From assembly GCA_024687845.1 (NCBI GenBank), contig JAILEL010000147.1, positions 1 to 7,041 of the forward strand: a DNA stretch of 7,041 nt, given 5' to 3'. This DNA comes from Eubacterium sp. GTDB lineage: Bacteria; Bacillota_A; Clostridia; Lachnospirales; Lachnospiraceae. The notes beneath the pieces are model-generated. The model worked only from the letters and a program-made list of their open reading frames with translations. It made no database searches and was not told where the DNA came from. Within the stretch, counting starts at the first letter, position 1; each line of letters starts with the position of its first letter. The position numbers were made by a program, and so were the translations under genes. Positions 1 to 5,793 of this stretch are shown here, piece by piece.

Positions 1-116
1 AATTCATTTTCTCCATGTAATAAGTAATCAGATTCTCCACCCACTTGATTCAGATATGAAATCATATTCTCTGCATCATCCGGAACAGCCTCTCTAATTA
101 TATATGTATTATTCAT
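1..116 (-). CDS. GNAT-family N-acetyltransferase, N-terminal part only (gene leaves the window)
   Basis: An ATG at 114-116 opens a frame that stays open to base 1 (38 codons visible). It begins MNNTYIIREAVPDDAENMIS, the usual opening of a GNAT acetyltransferase: a first strand ending in IR, then a 'DAE' helix start. A strong ribosome site (GGAGGT, 127-132) precedes the ATG with normal spacing. The acetyl-CoA-binding motif A would lie outside the window, so substrate and completeness cannot be judged. It sits 49 nt downstream of the DUF3592 gene and is probably the last visible member of the same operon. The family call is from the N-terminal pattern only. Confidence 0.7.
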   Translation of the reverse strand, partial: MNNTYIIREAVPDDAENMISYLNQVGGESDYLLHGENE

Positions 117-164
117 TTAATTTCTGACCTCCATTAAACTGGAAATATATTCCGAAATAATTCA

Positions 165-665
165 CTATCTAAATCTGGATCCTAAAGCAACTGACGCTAA
201 AATAACAAAAAGAATAATAAACGCAAATACACCGAGAACAATAAGTATTGGAATAATATGATTAGTGCCATTATCAACCTTTCTCCCATAAGGTGTACAG
301 CTAATTGAAGGATTTTGGGGATCATATAAAATATTTACTGTTCCCCCTACTGCTGCTAAACTTATAAATATTTCATCGAGGCCAGTATATCTTACGCCAT
401 TTATATAATACTCATAAATTACCTTTGTACGATTACCTCCTGGCCAAGAACCCGGATCTTGTCGAAATTCAGGCGGTGCAGTACCATATACTTTCAGTAT
501 TCTCCCAGTTGTTTTAGCTGTACATTTTTTCTTCTGTTTTAACCTTTCCTTAACAAACTTAGGTGTTGTTAGCTTACTAATAATCATCGGAAGCAGAATA
601 ACAAATAATACACAGCAAATACCATATATTATTGGCGTTGCCATACTCTCATTTTCTAAAATCAT
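165..665 (-). CDS. DUF3592-domain membrane protein with two predicted transmembrane helices
   Basis: This is a 166-residue protein of unknown function. A hydrophobic helix at about residues 11-31 is followed by a basic stretch (KFVKERLKQKKK). Then comes an extracytoplasmic or cytoplasmic domain, about 50-125, with DUF3592 hallmarks: YEYYINGVRYTG, a GGTVNILYDPQNP strand-turn near 107-119, and a second hydrophobic helix at about 136-160. I chose the ATG at 665 because an AGGGGG ribosome site (670-675) lies just upstream; the in-frame ATG at codon 8 has no comparable site. The start lies inside the end of the broken deformylase frame (17-nt overlap), so this gene abuts a deletion or recombination joint. 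DUF3592 proteins have no established biochemical role. A second DUF3592-like gene lies at 4434-4784. The family call is by motif recognition. Confidence 0.75.
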   Translation of the reverse strand: MILENESMATPIIYGICCVLFVILLPMIISKLTTPKFVKERLKQKKKCTAKTTGRILKVYGTAPPEFRQDPGSWPGGNRTKVIYEYYINGVRYTGLDEIFISLAAVGGTVNILYDPQNPSISCTPYGRKVDNGTNHIIPILIVLGVFAFIILFVILASVALGSRFR

Positions 666-1017
666 AAAACCCCCTATCGAAAGTTAAACTGAAGTTTATA
701 TCTTCATATTCAACCTCAATATCTTTATATCTTGTCGTCTTCCTTGTACCATCCAAAGAAAGGCAGCCTTCCTCAGCCTCGTACTCTCCTGATTTACTGA
801 TAAGTACCGGATTATTCATTACGAGATCTATGATTCCCATGGATACTATAATCGTACGCTTCTTATAATCGATCATGTTAGCTGCCATGCCAACACAACC
901 TTCACGGTGTGCAGCCAGCGTATCCTGAAGATCCTTTGCTACCTGTATATCATCTATTGTAGATTCCTCAGATTTCTGGCCAAGGAAAAATATATCTCTA
1001 ACTACAGGTTTTATCAT
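649..1017 (-). pseudogene. def: Peptide deformylase, 3'-truncated (HEXXH metal site lost)
   Basis: Peptide deformylase removes the formyl group from the N-terminal methionine of new proteins using a metal held by one Cys and two His. The visible 122-residue product matches the short clostridial form: motif 1 is GCVGMAAN at 40-47 and motif 2 is EGCLS at 83-87 with the Cys ligand at 85. After EVEYEDINF (about residue 109) the family pattern ends. The frame runs through an unrelated tail (SLTFDRGFYDFRK) into a stop at 649. The HEXXH motif, with the catalytic Glu and two metal-ligand His, is absent, so the product should be inactive. The likely start is the ATG at 1017, six bases after GGAGTG; the in-frame GTG at 1026 belongs to that ribosome site. 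It lies 15 nt after the ACT-TPR gene in the same operon. A functional deformylase is expected elsewhere in the genome. Confidence 0.85.
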
Positions 1018-1032
1018 TATTCTCACTCCAAA

Positions 1033-1791
1033 TTATTTACTTATAATCTCTTCCTGAAGAACCTGTGCCTTTTTGAAAGAAGGATTTCTCTGCAAAATGT
1101 CGTCTAAAACCTCTAATGCATGATCTGTATCTCCTGATTCAACAAGTGTTTCAGCATACTCAAAAGCTGTTTTATCATTTTGAGGATTTAGATAATAAGC
1201 CTTCTCAATACATGCATAAGCCTTCTTTGTATCGGAAAGCTTCAGCCAACAGCTATAAAGCCTTTCATAAGTTTTAAAATGCTCATCCTTACTATTTGAT
1301 AATTCAAACAACTCTATCGCTGCTGAGTAGTTTTGATTATCAAACTCTACCAATCCCTTTAAGTAGTATTCTAATGCCTCTTCAGTTCCTACTATTTCCC
1401 CGGATAATACACCGGCACTTACAATCCTATAACCAGCGTTCTTTAACTCATCCAGAGCCTTTTCATAATTTTCCTTCTTCACGAATATGTAATCCGTGTT
1501 ATAGGTTGATACCGCAAATATACCTATTTTACTTGAAGCAAGGATTTCTGATATACGAGACAGAATTCCAATCAACGAGAAGTCCAGCTGTCCAACTATA
1601 CGAAATCCTCTCCAGCCATCATCACATTCTATAGTCTTTGATGGAACCATAGACTCAGGACATACCAGAGATTTTTCTTCATCGGTACTGCCTGTAAAAA
1701 CAAAAGGTTGTTCTATATCTATTCCATCATAGTTTTCAACCTTGCATACCGAAAAGGTCTGATCTATCATTTGAATTGCTAATTCATCCAT
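1033..1791 (-). CDS. ACT-domain protein with C-terminal TPR repeats
   Basis: This is a 252-residue cytoplasmic protein in two parts. Residues 1-125 match the ACT_7/CASTOR-like family of small ACT proteins: TFSVCKVEN near 12-20, FTGSTDEEKSLVCP near 32-45, DDGWRGFRIVGQLDFSLIGIL near 57-77, and FAVSTYNTDYIFVKKENYEKAL near 92-113. Such domains bind amino acids or act as small-ligand sensors. From about residue 137 to the end there are three TPR-like helical pairs (for example EEALEYYLKGLVEFDNQNYS, then KKAYACIEKAYYLNPQND). TPRs bind proteins, so a ligand-sensing adaptor is a reasonable inference; no enzyme active site is visible. The usual family member is about 130 residues, so the TPR part is an addition. 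The ATG at 1791 is supported by AGGTAAAG (1797-1804), which overlaps the stop region of the preceding gene, 11 nt away. The fusion appears genuine, with no stop or frame change at the joint. Confidence 0.82.
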   Translation of the reverse strand: MDELAIQMIDQTFSVCKVENYDGIDIEQPFVFTGSTDEEKSLVCPESMVPSKTIECDDGWRGFRIVGQLDFSLIGILSRISEILASSKIGIFAVSTYNTDYIFVKKENYEKALDELKNAGYRIVSAGVLSGEIVGTEEALEYYLKGLVEFDNQNYSAAIELFELSNSKDEHFKTYERLYSCWLKLSDTKKAYACIEKAYYLNPQNDKTAFEYAETLVESGDTDHALEVLDDILQRNPSFKKAQVLQEEIISK

Positions 1792-1802
1792 ATCTACTTT
1801 AC

Positions 1803-1976
1803 CTATACCATGCTATATTGAAACATCTCATAAGCCAGTTTTGTTCCTTCGGATATCTCTTCCGGCAGGAGTGCCCTGGCCACACATTTCAACTCCTCAT
1901 CCGGAGCCGCCTCATTCTTCAGATAGGCATAATCTCCATCTATTCTTTCAACTATGTATTCTATACGTTCAAACAT
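1803..1976 (-). CDS. DUF3006-like small protein
   Basis: This is a 57-residue acidic protein of unknown function. It has the DUF3006-like layout: a beta strand IVERIDGDYAYL, an acidic loop (APDEELKCVA), then ALLPEEISEGTKLAYEMFQY. It is probably a small beta barrel. Homologues in related genomes are, from memory, sometimes labelled 'chorismate mutase', but nothing here resembles that enzyme's helical active site. I chose the ATG at 1976 over the in-frame GTG at 1985, because the GTG is part of the ribosome site GGAGTG, which stands six bases before the ATG. The gene sits 30 nt after the YbaK-type gene and 11 nt before the ACT-TPR gene, so it is translated from the same operon. No membrane segment or signal peptide is present. 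Confidence 0.7.
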   Translation of the reverse strand: MFERIEYIVERIDGDYAYLKNEAAPDEELKCVARALLPEEISEGTKLAYEMFQYSMV

Positions 1977-2006
1977 TGTATTCACTCCATTAATTATATT
2001 ATTTCT

Positions 2007-2486
2007 CTATTCCGTTCCTTCCCACCCTTTACATACATCACACCATCCAACTGCTTCTGAAGCTTTCTCCAGTTCATCAGGTGTAAGATTAACTGATACA
2101 AATTCATTGCCGCCTGCCGGATGTATATATTCAAATCTTTTCATCGATATATCCAGCCATACCGGAATTCCTTCCGGAACACCAAAGGGACAAACACCTC
2201 CGGGCTGAAACCCCGTAAGCTCTTCAACCTGGTCCCGTGGAATCATGTGTGGCTTGGTATGGAACTGGCCTTTGAACTTTGAGCTGTTAACCCTTCCATC
2301 ACCAGCCATAACAACTATCACAGGCTTTTCATCCACAATAAACGAAAGTGTCTTCGCTATCTCAGCTTCCGTACATCCTATCTGCATAGCAGCATGTTCA
2401 ACAGTATCTATAGTATCTTTATGTTCAGTAATCCTGTCCCCGAATCCTCTGTCATTAAGCCATTTTTCTACAACAGTATTAATCAT
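2007..2486 (-). CDS. YbaK/ProX-type aminoacyl-tRNA deacylase domain protein
   Basis: This is a 159-residue, single-domain protein of the YbaK/EbsC (INS-like) superfamily, which hydrolyses mischarged aminoacyl-tRNAs in trans. Visible family features are the invariant lysine K45 in AEIAKTLSFI, a core strand KPVIVVMAGDGRVN at 54-67, the GxxxP loop GGVCPFG at 96-102, and the glycine-rich HPAGGNEFVSV strand at 122-132. The length equals that of ordinary free-standing members. Which tRNA or amino acid it edits cannot be told from sequence inspection; YbaK itself edits Cys-tRNA(Pro), and related proteins edit Ala-tRNA(Pro) or others. The ATG at 2486 has a GGAAGGA ribosome site (2492-2498). It is the first clear gene of the left operon. 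The Cys pair near the C terminus (C149, C152) is unusual, but no zinc site can be completed. Confidence 0.85.
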   Translation of the reverse strand: MINTVVEKWLNDRGFGDRITEHKDTIDTVEHAAMQIGCTEAEIAKTLSFIVDEKPVIVVMAGDGRVNSSKFKGQFHTKPHMIPRDQVEELTGFQPGGVCPFGVPEGIPVWLDISMKRFEYIHPAGGNEFVSVNLTPDELEKASEAVGWCDVCKGWEGTE

Positions 2487-2604
2487 CTCTATCCTTCCAT
2501 TACAATTGGTTTTAATTACATGTATTCTTTTCCGTAGTTACTATATTCTTCGATTTGTTTCTTCATATCCTTTCTGAACATCTTACTTCGCGTATTTAAT
2601 CTCA

Positions 2605-2696
2605 AATCGGAGAAAAATTCAGTTTTGAATCGGAGAAATGTGAAGTTTCCAACCGGAAGAATGTGAAGTTTCCAATCGGAGAAATGTGAGAATCAA
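2605..2696. repeat. Four tandem 23-bp imperfect repeats
   Basis: Four back-to-back units of exactly 23 bp lie at 2605-2627, 2628-2650, 2651-2673 and 2674-2696. The consensus is AATCGGAGAAATGTGAAG followed by TTTCC. Units 2 and 3 differ at only a few positions, unit 1 keeps the AATCGGAGAAA start but has a diverged end, and unit 4 matches through AATCGGAGAAATGTGA. The array fills the space between the stop of the GNAT gene at 2701 and the start region of the YbaK operon. A 23-bp period breaks any reading frame, so this is not coding. Multiple short repeats of this sort occur at the ends of some insertion sequences such as the IS21 family, where they act as transposase sites; that origin here is a guess because no transposase is in the window. 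It could instead be a regulator-binding array. Confidence 0.8.
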
Positions 2697-2700
2697 GGTA

Positions 2701-3144
2701 TTATGAAATCACTTTATGCATCCTGATACAATCAAAATCTCCGCTCTTTATCACTGTATCATCCACATGCAAATAACCTGCCTTCTCATAGAAACCTATC
2801 GCTTCCACGCGGCTGTCTATTATGATTTCTCTATATCCAAGCTCTTTAATCCAAGTCTCAGCTTCAGTTACAACTTTTAAACCAAGATCCTTTCCACGAT
2901 ACTCCGAAAGGACCACGAGTCTTCCAAGCACGACACTATCTTCACTCACTTCATAGAATCTGCAGGTTGCCACGGGATACCCATCATCAAGCAGAACTAT
3001 ATATCTAGTCCCATCGCAGTCGTGCTCATCAAACTCATCACGCAGGGAAATGTGATATTGCCGATTCATCCCCTGTATACGAACTGAATACGCACCGGCG
3101 CGCTGCCATTCTTCCTCAGCCCTTAAAACTTCTATATCTTTCAT
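2701..3144 (-). CDS. GNAT-family N-acetyltransferase
   Basis: This is a 147-residue acetyltransferase that would transfer acetyl from acetyl-CoA to an amine; the substrate is unknown. Motif A is clear at about 73-98: LGRLVVLSEYRGKDLGLKVV, with the CoA pyrophosphate loop R83-G84-K85-D86-L87-G88. Motif B is AIGFYEKAGY at 115-124. The strand ATCRFYEVSED (59-69) precedes motif A as usual. The C terminus is complete (DCIRMHKVIS). The ATG at 3144 has only a weak ribosome site (AAGAG, 3149-3153), but translation could be coupled to the thioesterase remnant, whose stop is 14 nt upstream. The gene appears intact. It forms a three-gene string with the methyltransferase and the broken thioesterase. Downstream, only 4 nt separate its stop from the 23-bp repeats, and no hairpin terminator is visible. 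Confidence 0.88.
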   Translation of the reverse strand: MKDIEVLRAEEEWQRAGAYSVRIQGMNRQYHISLRDEFDEHDCDGTRYIVLLDDGYPVATCRFYEVSEDSVVLGRLVVLSEYRGKDLGLKVVTEAETWIKELGYREIIIDSRVEAIGFYEKAGYLHVDDTVIKSGDFDCIRMHKVIS

Positions 3145-3158
3145 AACACTCTTTTCAC

Positions 3159-3420
3159 CTATAGAAACTCACACACCAGTTTCGCTTTACCGGCTTCATC
3201 ATTCAGTACTACGATATATCCTTCATCCGTAGTTTTTACAACTGGATAAAGAACATCTCCCAGCTTTGACTGCATCTTATATTCAACCCTGAAGCCCTAC
3301 ATCCTTATCTTCTGCCTCAAAGGTGCAACAATCCTGGAAATAATTAATGATAGATACAAGCGATAACCTCTTATCAGCAGCTAGCTCACTATATCTGACT
3401 CTTGATTTAAAACTGTACAT
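3159..3420 (-). pseudogene. Acyl-ACP thioesterase (FatA-like), internal deletion with frame change
   Basis: Two pieces of one gene are fused. From the ATG at 3420, with ribosome site AGGAGT at 3424-3429, 45 codons read MYSFKSRVRY, then LVSIINYFQDCCTFEAED. This is the N-terminal hotdog start of bacterial acyl-ACP thioesterases, which release fatty acids from acyl carrier protein. That frame ends at a TGA near 3283. In the next frame, about 45 codons read GFRVEYKMQSKLGDVLYPVV, then YIVVLNDEAGKAKLVCEFL, and stop at 3159; this is the family's C terminus. About 150 middle residues are absent compared with usual lengths of roughly 230-250, including the second-hotdog catalytic Asn-His region. The joint lies at about 3285-3298. 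The gene is dead, but its position (15 nt after the methyltransferase, 14 nt before GNAT) shows an old operon. Confidence 0.85.
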
Positions 3421-3435
3421 ATTACTCCTATTTTG

Positions 3436-4089
3436 TCATTTATTATCTTTTCTTACACAAACCCTATACAAACGTTTCTCCAGTTTATATCTGGTCATTA
3501 TCTCTTCATTCAGGTATTCAATATTAAAGTCTTTAAAATACTCTCTGATGTCTTCTTCATCGAAGAATCTTTTGATAGTTTTTCCTATGGTTTCAAAAAG
3601 ATGATGTTCTATCTCTTCTCCCTGTCCCGCTCCATGGTTCACATCACTTATCGAGTTTACTCGTAGGATGAGATGACCACCGGGAACAAGTATTCTATGA
3701 ATATCAGAAATAATACTTCTGGTATCTCCATCATTAAAATAATGCAGACATAGATCAGCAATAACAACCTCGAAAGAATCATCCTCAAAGGGGATTCCGT
3801 CCAGCATGTTAAAGCATCTTGTTTCTTTAACTTCCGGAAAATTCTTTATTATATTCTTAATGGCATTCTCTGACTGATCGCAGGAAATAACCTGTTTTCC
3901 CTTTGTGATAAGATATAAGGTATCATTACCTCCGCCGCAGCCTAGATCAAGTATCGGCTTCGAGGAATTATCTATTATCGAATCAAACCTCTCCAGCCAG
4001 TCATCAACTTTTATTGTCTCTCTGTTGTACTCTTTATGGACATTATTCCAATAGTCCAAAGAATTTTGTCTATATTCCTGTTGTATCAT
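3436..4089 (-). CDS. Class I SAM-dependent methyltransferase
   Basis: This is a 217-residue cytoplasmic enzyme with the Rossmann methyltransferase fold (Methyltransf_11/25 type). Motif I, PILDLGCGGGNDTL at 45-58, binds S-adenosylmethionine. D71 in QVISCDQSE is the acidic residue at the end of strand 2 that binds the ribose. FEVVIADLCLHYF at 106-118 is motif IV. LVPGGHLIL at 134-142 is the post-motif 'PGG' strand. The C-terminal part (about 145-217) is charged and may set substrate choice, which cannot be named. The N terminus YWNNVHKEY resembles small-molecule methyltransferases. The ATG at 4089 is preceded by AGGAGAG (4100-4106). It heads a compact string with the thioesterase remnant and the GNAT gene. 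No promoter was recognised in the region upstream. Confidence 0.88.
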   Translation of the reverse strand: MIQQEYRQNSLDYWNNVHKEYNRETIKVDDWLERFDSIIDNSSKPILDLGCGGGNDTLYLITKGKQVISCDQSENAIKNIIKNFPEVKETRCFNMLDGIPFEDDSFEVVIADLCLHYFNDGDTRSIISDIHRILVPGGHLILRVNSISDVNHGAGQGEEIEHHLFETIGKTIKRFFDEEDIREYFKDFNIEYLNEEIMTRYKLEKRLYRVCVRKDNK

Positions 4090-4119
4090 CTCGTAAAAAC
4101 TCTCCTATATGGTTATATA

Positions 4120-4317
4120 TTAAATCTCCCACAACTGGTACCCTTGTCGTCTGGCGGATTCATAAACTGTCTTCATATTGGTTTCAAGGATGTTGTAAAA
4201 TGTATCCTTTGAATTTCCCTGTCTATACAGTTCCTGATTGGCCCATATGGAATGAAGGTTATCCTTATAACACTTTTCAAAAAGCCTTCTAATAATATGA
4301 TGGAACCAATGAATTTT
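4120..4317 (-). pseudogene. Unrecognised C-terminal coding fragment
   Basis: A 65-codon open frame runs from just after a TAG (4318-4320) to a TAA (4120-4122) and has no usable start; its only ATG is 18 codons from the end. The translation is protein-like: RLFEKCYKDNLHSIWANQEL near 11-30, YNILETNMKTVYESARRQGY near 41-60, ending QLWEI. It is amphipathic and helical, with codon choice like the neighbours, and quite unlike the AT-rich sequence at 4318-4433. I do not recognise the family. Its stop lies 30 nt upstream of the methyltransferase start, the spacing of an operon gene, so it is best read as the tail of a lost gene. A chance open frame is the alternative. Confidence 0.4.
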
Positions 4318-4433
4318 CTACATCGTCAATACAAAACATTATGGATGCTATTAAAGCCGAAACAATATATGAAAAAATATAAAAACTATAAAAAATAATA
4401 GACCTATTTAAAAAAGCATTCTAGACTAACCTT
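4318..4433. other. AT-rich gap with no supported gene
   Basis: This very AT-rich stretch lies between the orphan fragment and the DUF3592-like gene. Short open frames exist on both strands: a plus-strand one starting at the ATG near 4297, and a minus-strand one rich in Phe and Ile. None has a ribosome site or family resemblance. No convincing terminator hairpin follows the DUF3592-like gene; the T-run near 4407-4412 lacks a stem before it. I see no good promoter for the methyltransferase string. Confidence 0.5.
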
Positions 4434-4784
4434 TCAAATAAAAAATACAACAAACAAAGCCCCTATAATAATTAAGAATCCAAATAAAACTATAGCGCTA
4501 GCTTTAAAAAGACTGTTTTCTTCTTCAATCCGAACTTTATTCTTTCGAGATTCAGGATTATAACACACAGTAATCCTGTCTCCAGACTCATATTTTACCG
4601 TTCCACTTTGCAATACAATCTGTTTTATTATATGTGACTCTTTATATTCAAATATAGCGTAAACCATAGCAATTCTTCTATTATTTCGAGTCCTATTAAC
4701 TTCTACAGTGCCAGGAATATGAATATATTTAGATGAATGCATTGAATTATATACTGATATATAATTATGTACCAATTTTATCAT
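4434..4784 (-). CDS. DUF3592-like small protein with one C-terminal membrane helix
   Basis: This is a 116-residue protein of unknown function. A DUF3592-type beta domain occupies about 22-85: a strand before VEVNRTRNNRR, then MVYAIFEYKE (40-49), then YESGDRITVCYNPESRKNKV (65-84) matching the family's 'GD.V.V.YNP' turn. One strong hydrophobic helix follows at about 93-115 and the protein ends there. Most DUF3592 proteins also have an N-terminal helix; here that region is polar (MIKLVHNYISVYNSMHSSKY), so the 5' end may have been replaced. The start is uncertain: the ATG at 4784 and an in-frame TTG at 4802 both lack a good ribosome site. It lies about 180 nt downstream of the toxin gene, behind an interrupted palindrome, so it is probably transcribed separately or weakly. 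It could be a truncated, non-functional copy. Confidence 0.55.
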   Translation of the reverse strand: MIKLVHNYISVYNSMHSSKYIHIPGTVEVNRTRNNRRIAMVYAIFEYKESHIIKQIVLQSGTVKYESGDRITVCYNPESRKNKVRIEEENSLFKASAIVLFGFLIIIGALFVVFFI

Positions 4785-4822
4785 AATTCTTGATGAAATC
4801 AATGGGATTAGGTATAGTCAAA

Positions 4823-4862
4823 ACGAGCTGGACAACGGTAATCTTACCGCCATACAGCTCGT
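4823..4862. repeat. 40-bp interrupted palindrome (possible weak terminator of the TA operon)
   Basis: An outer stem ACGAGCTG (4823-4830) pairs perfectly with CAGCTCGT (4855-4862). An inner stem CGGTAA (4836-4841) pairs perfectly with TTACCG (4844-4849) around a 2-base loop, and the two stems are separated by symmetric 5-base bulges. It lies 100 nt downstream of the toxin stop. In RNA made from the minus strand the hairpin is followed by only four U, so it would be a weak intrinsic terminator; on the plus strand there is no U-run. It may instead be an element end or a protein site. Confidence 0.65.
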
Positions 4863-4962
4863 CAATTATCTTAGGATATCTTATTTACAGAAAATCTTTC
4901 ACACACTCGATTTATGAACAAACTCAAGCGAATGAATTTTTTCTATCAAAACACGTAAGTCG

Positions 4963-5793
4963 TCAAATCTTACTTAATAATGCAATAACTTGCTCATATG
5001 CATCTCTTCTTATCATCTCAATTTCATCGTCATCCATCAAATCCATAAAATCTGATACGTCTTTGGGACCTGCATGTTTTTCAGACGCAAACTTATCCTG
5101 CAACTTCTGTTTCATTTCCTGTATAATTGGTTTATCAGAAACATTCTTAAATTCTTCTGCCAAAGAATCAATACCTCCAACATAATGCTTAATTATAAAA
5201 TATATATCGTAAGCATCTTTAGCCTTGCCTCTTCCCATAGCTGCCGTCTTCATTATTATGTATGGAACAACAGCAACCACATTTACTACTGCTCTATCAA
5301 TGGCTCCATCTACCCTTTCAGCTTCGATTTTTACTTGCAGTGGTGGAAATTCAAATGCAAAATTACCACCTGTCGCTTTTAAAGCCTTCACTCCCTGTAC
5401 ATGCTGACTTCTTTTCTTTAAAGCAGTACCACCATACATTCCGGCAAGAATATCTACATCAACTATGTACTCTTCTCCATCTACCTCTACAGTTTTGATA
5501 AAAGAAAAGTATTTTTCAGGATGTTCCTCATATCCATTTTTAAGTAATATCTTAGCCATTGTCTGGTAGCCTGAATCCTTTAGCGTCAAATGGTTGATTA
5601 ATACATCTACATCAACACTACCTACATGATCCTCATTCGGAAACATTAAATCCGGTACCCAACCACCTACTATTCTGATATCATCACGATACTCACCAAA
5701 TAAATTAACTAACTCAACAAGCACCCTGTGTGCTGCTTTCTTTTGTCCCTCAGAATAATCCACACTACTCTTTAAATCTTCATCATGTATCAT
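4963..5793 (-). CDS. AbiEii/AbiGii-like nucleotidyltransferase, toxin of a type IV TA pair
   Basis: This is a 276-residue protein with the DNA polymerase beta-type nucleotidyltransferase layout of AbiEii toxins. VGGWVPDLMFP (42-52) is followed by GSVDVDVLI (58-66), giving the paired catalytic acids D61 and D63. A further acidic strand, VDVDIL, is at 111-116. The family's later motif, MKTAAMGRGKAKDAYDIYFI (181-200), has K182, K192, D193 and D196. In characterised AbiE systems the toxin modifies RNA using a nucleotide and stops growth, reversibly, giving phage protection by abortive infection. The target here is not known. The ATG at 5793 overlaps the antitoxin stop (ATGA) and has AAGGG at 5804-5808, so the two are translationally coupled. 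The protein appears full-length. A DUF1814-like nucleotidyltransferase with another role is the alternative. Confidence 0.82.
   Translation of the reverse strand: MIHDEDLKSSVDYSEGQKKAAHRVLVELVNLFGEYRDDIRIVGGWVPDLMFPNEDHVGSVDVDVLINHLTLKDSGYQTMAKILLKNGYEEHPEKYFSFIKTVEVDGEEYIVDVDILAGMYGGTALKKRSQHVQGVKALKATGGNFAFEFPPLQVKIEAERVDGAIDRAVVNVVAVVPYIIMKTAAMGRGKAKDAYDIYFIIKHYVGGIDSLAEEFKNVSDKPIIQEMKQKLQDKFASEKHAGPKDVSDFMDLMDDDEIEMIRRDAYEQVIALLSKI

Noticed and set aside
134..691. An 8-bp direct repeat (TTAAACTG at 134-141 and 684-691) flanking the DUF3592 gene, as if it were an inserted cassette
   Set aside because: Eight bases is short for AT-rich DNA, and joining the flanks does not restore the missing deformylase C terminus.
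2605..2696. CRISPR array
   Set aside because: The units are directly adjacent with no spacers between them.
4014..4292. Plus-strand 92-residue frame over the methyltransferase start and the orphan fragment
   Set aside because: No ribosome site or family features; it overlaps a well-supported methyltransferase on the other strand and has no protein-like pattern.
4297..4395. Plus-strand small ORF beginning MMEPMNFLHRQYK
   Set aside because: No ribosome site, low complexity Lys/Tyr-rich end in AT-rich DNA, and no recognisable family.
4384..4412. Possible terminator after the DUF3592-like gene (T-run and AATAG/CTATT)
   Set aside because: The stem is only 4-5 bp with almost no loop and is not placed before the T-run.
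4888..4962. Minus-strand frame just after the toxin stop (LRVLIEKIHSLEFVHKSS) as a frame-shifted toxin C terminus
   Set aside because: The toxin already ends at a usual family length, and the extension shows no recognisable motif; short chance frames are common.
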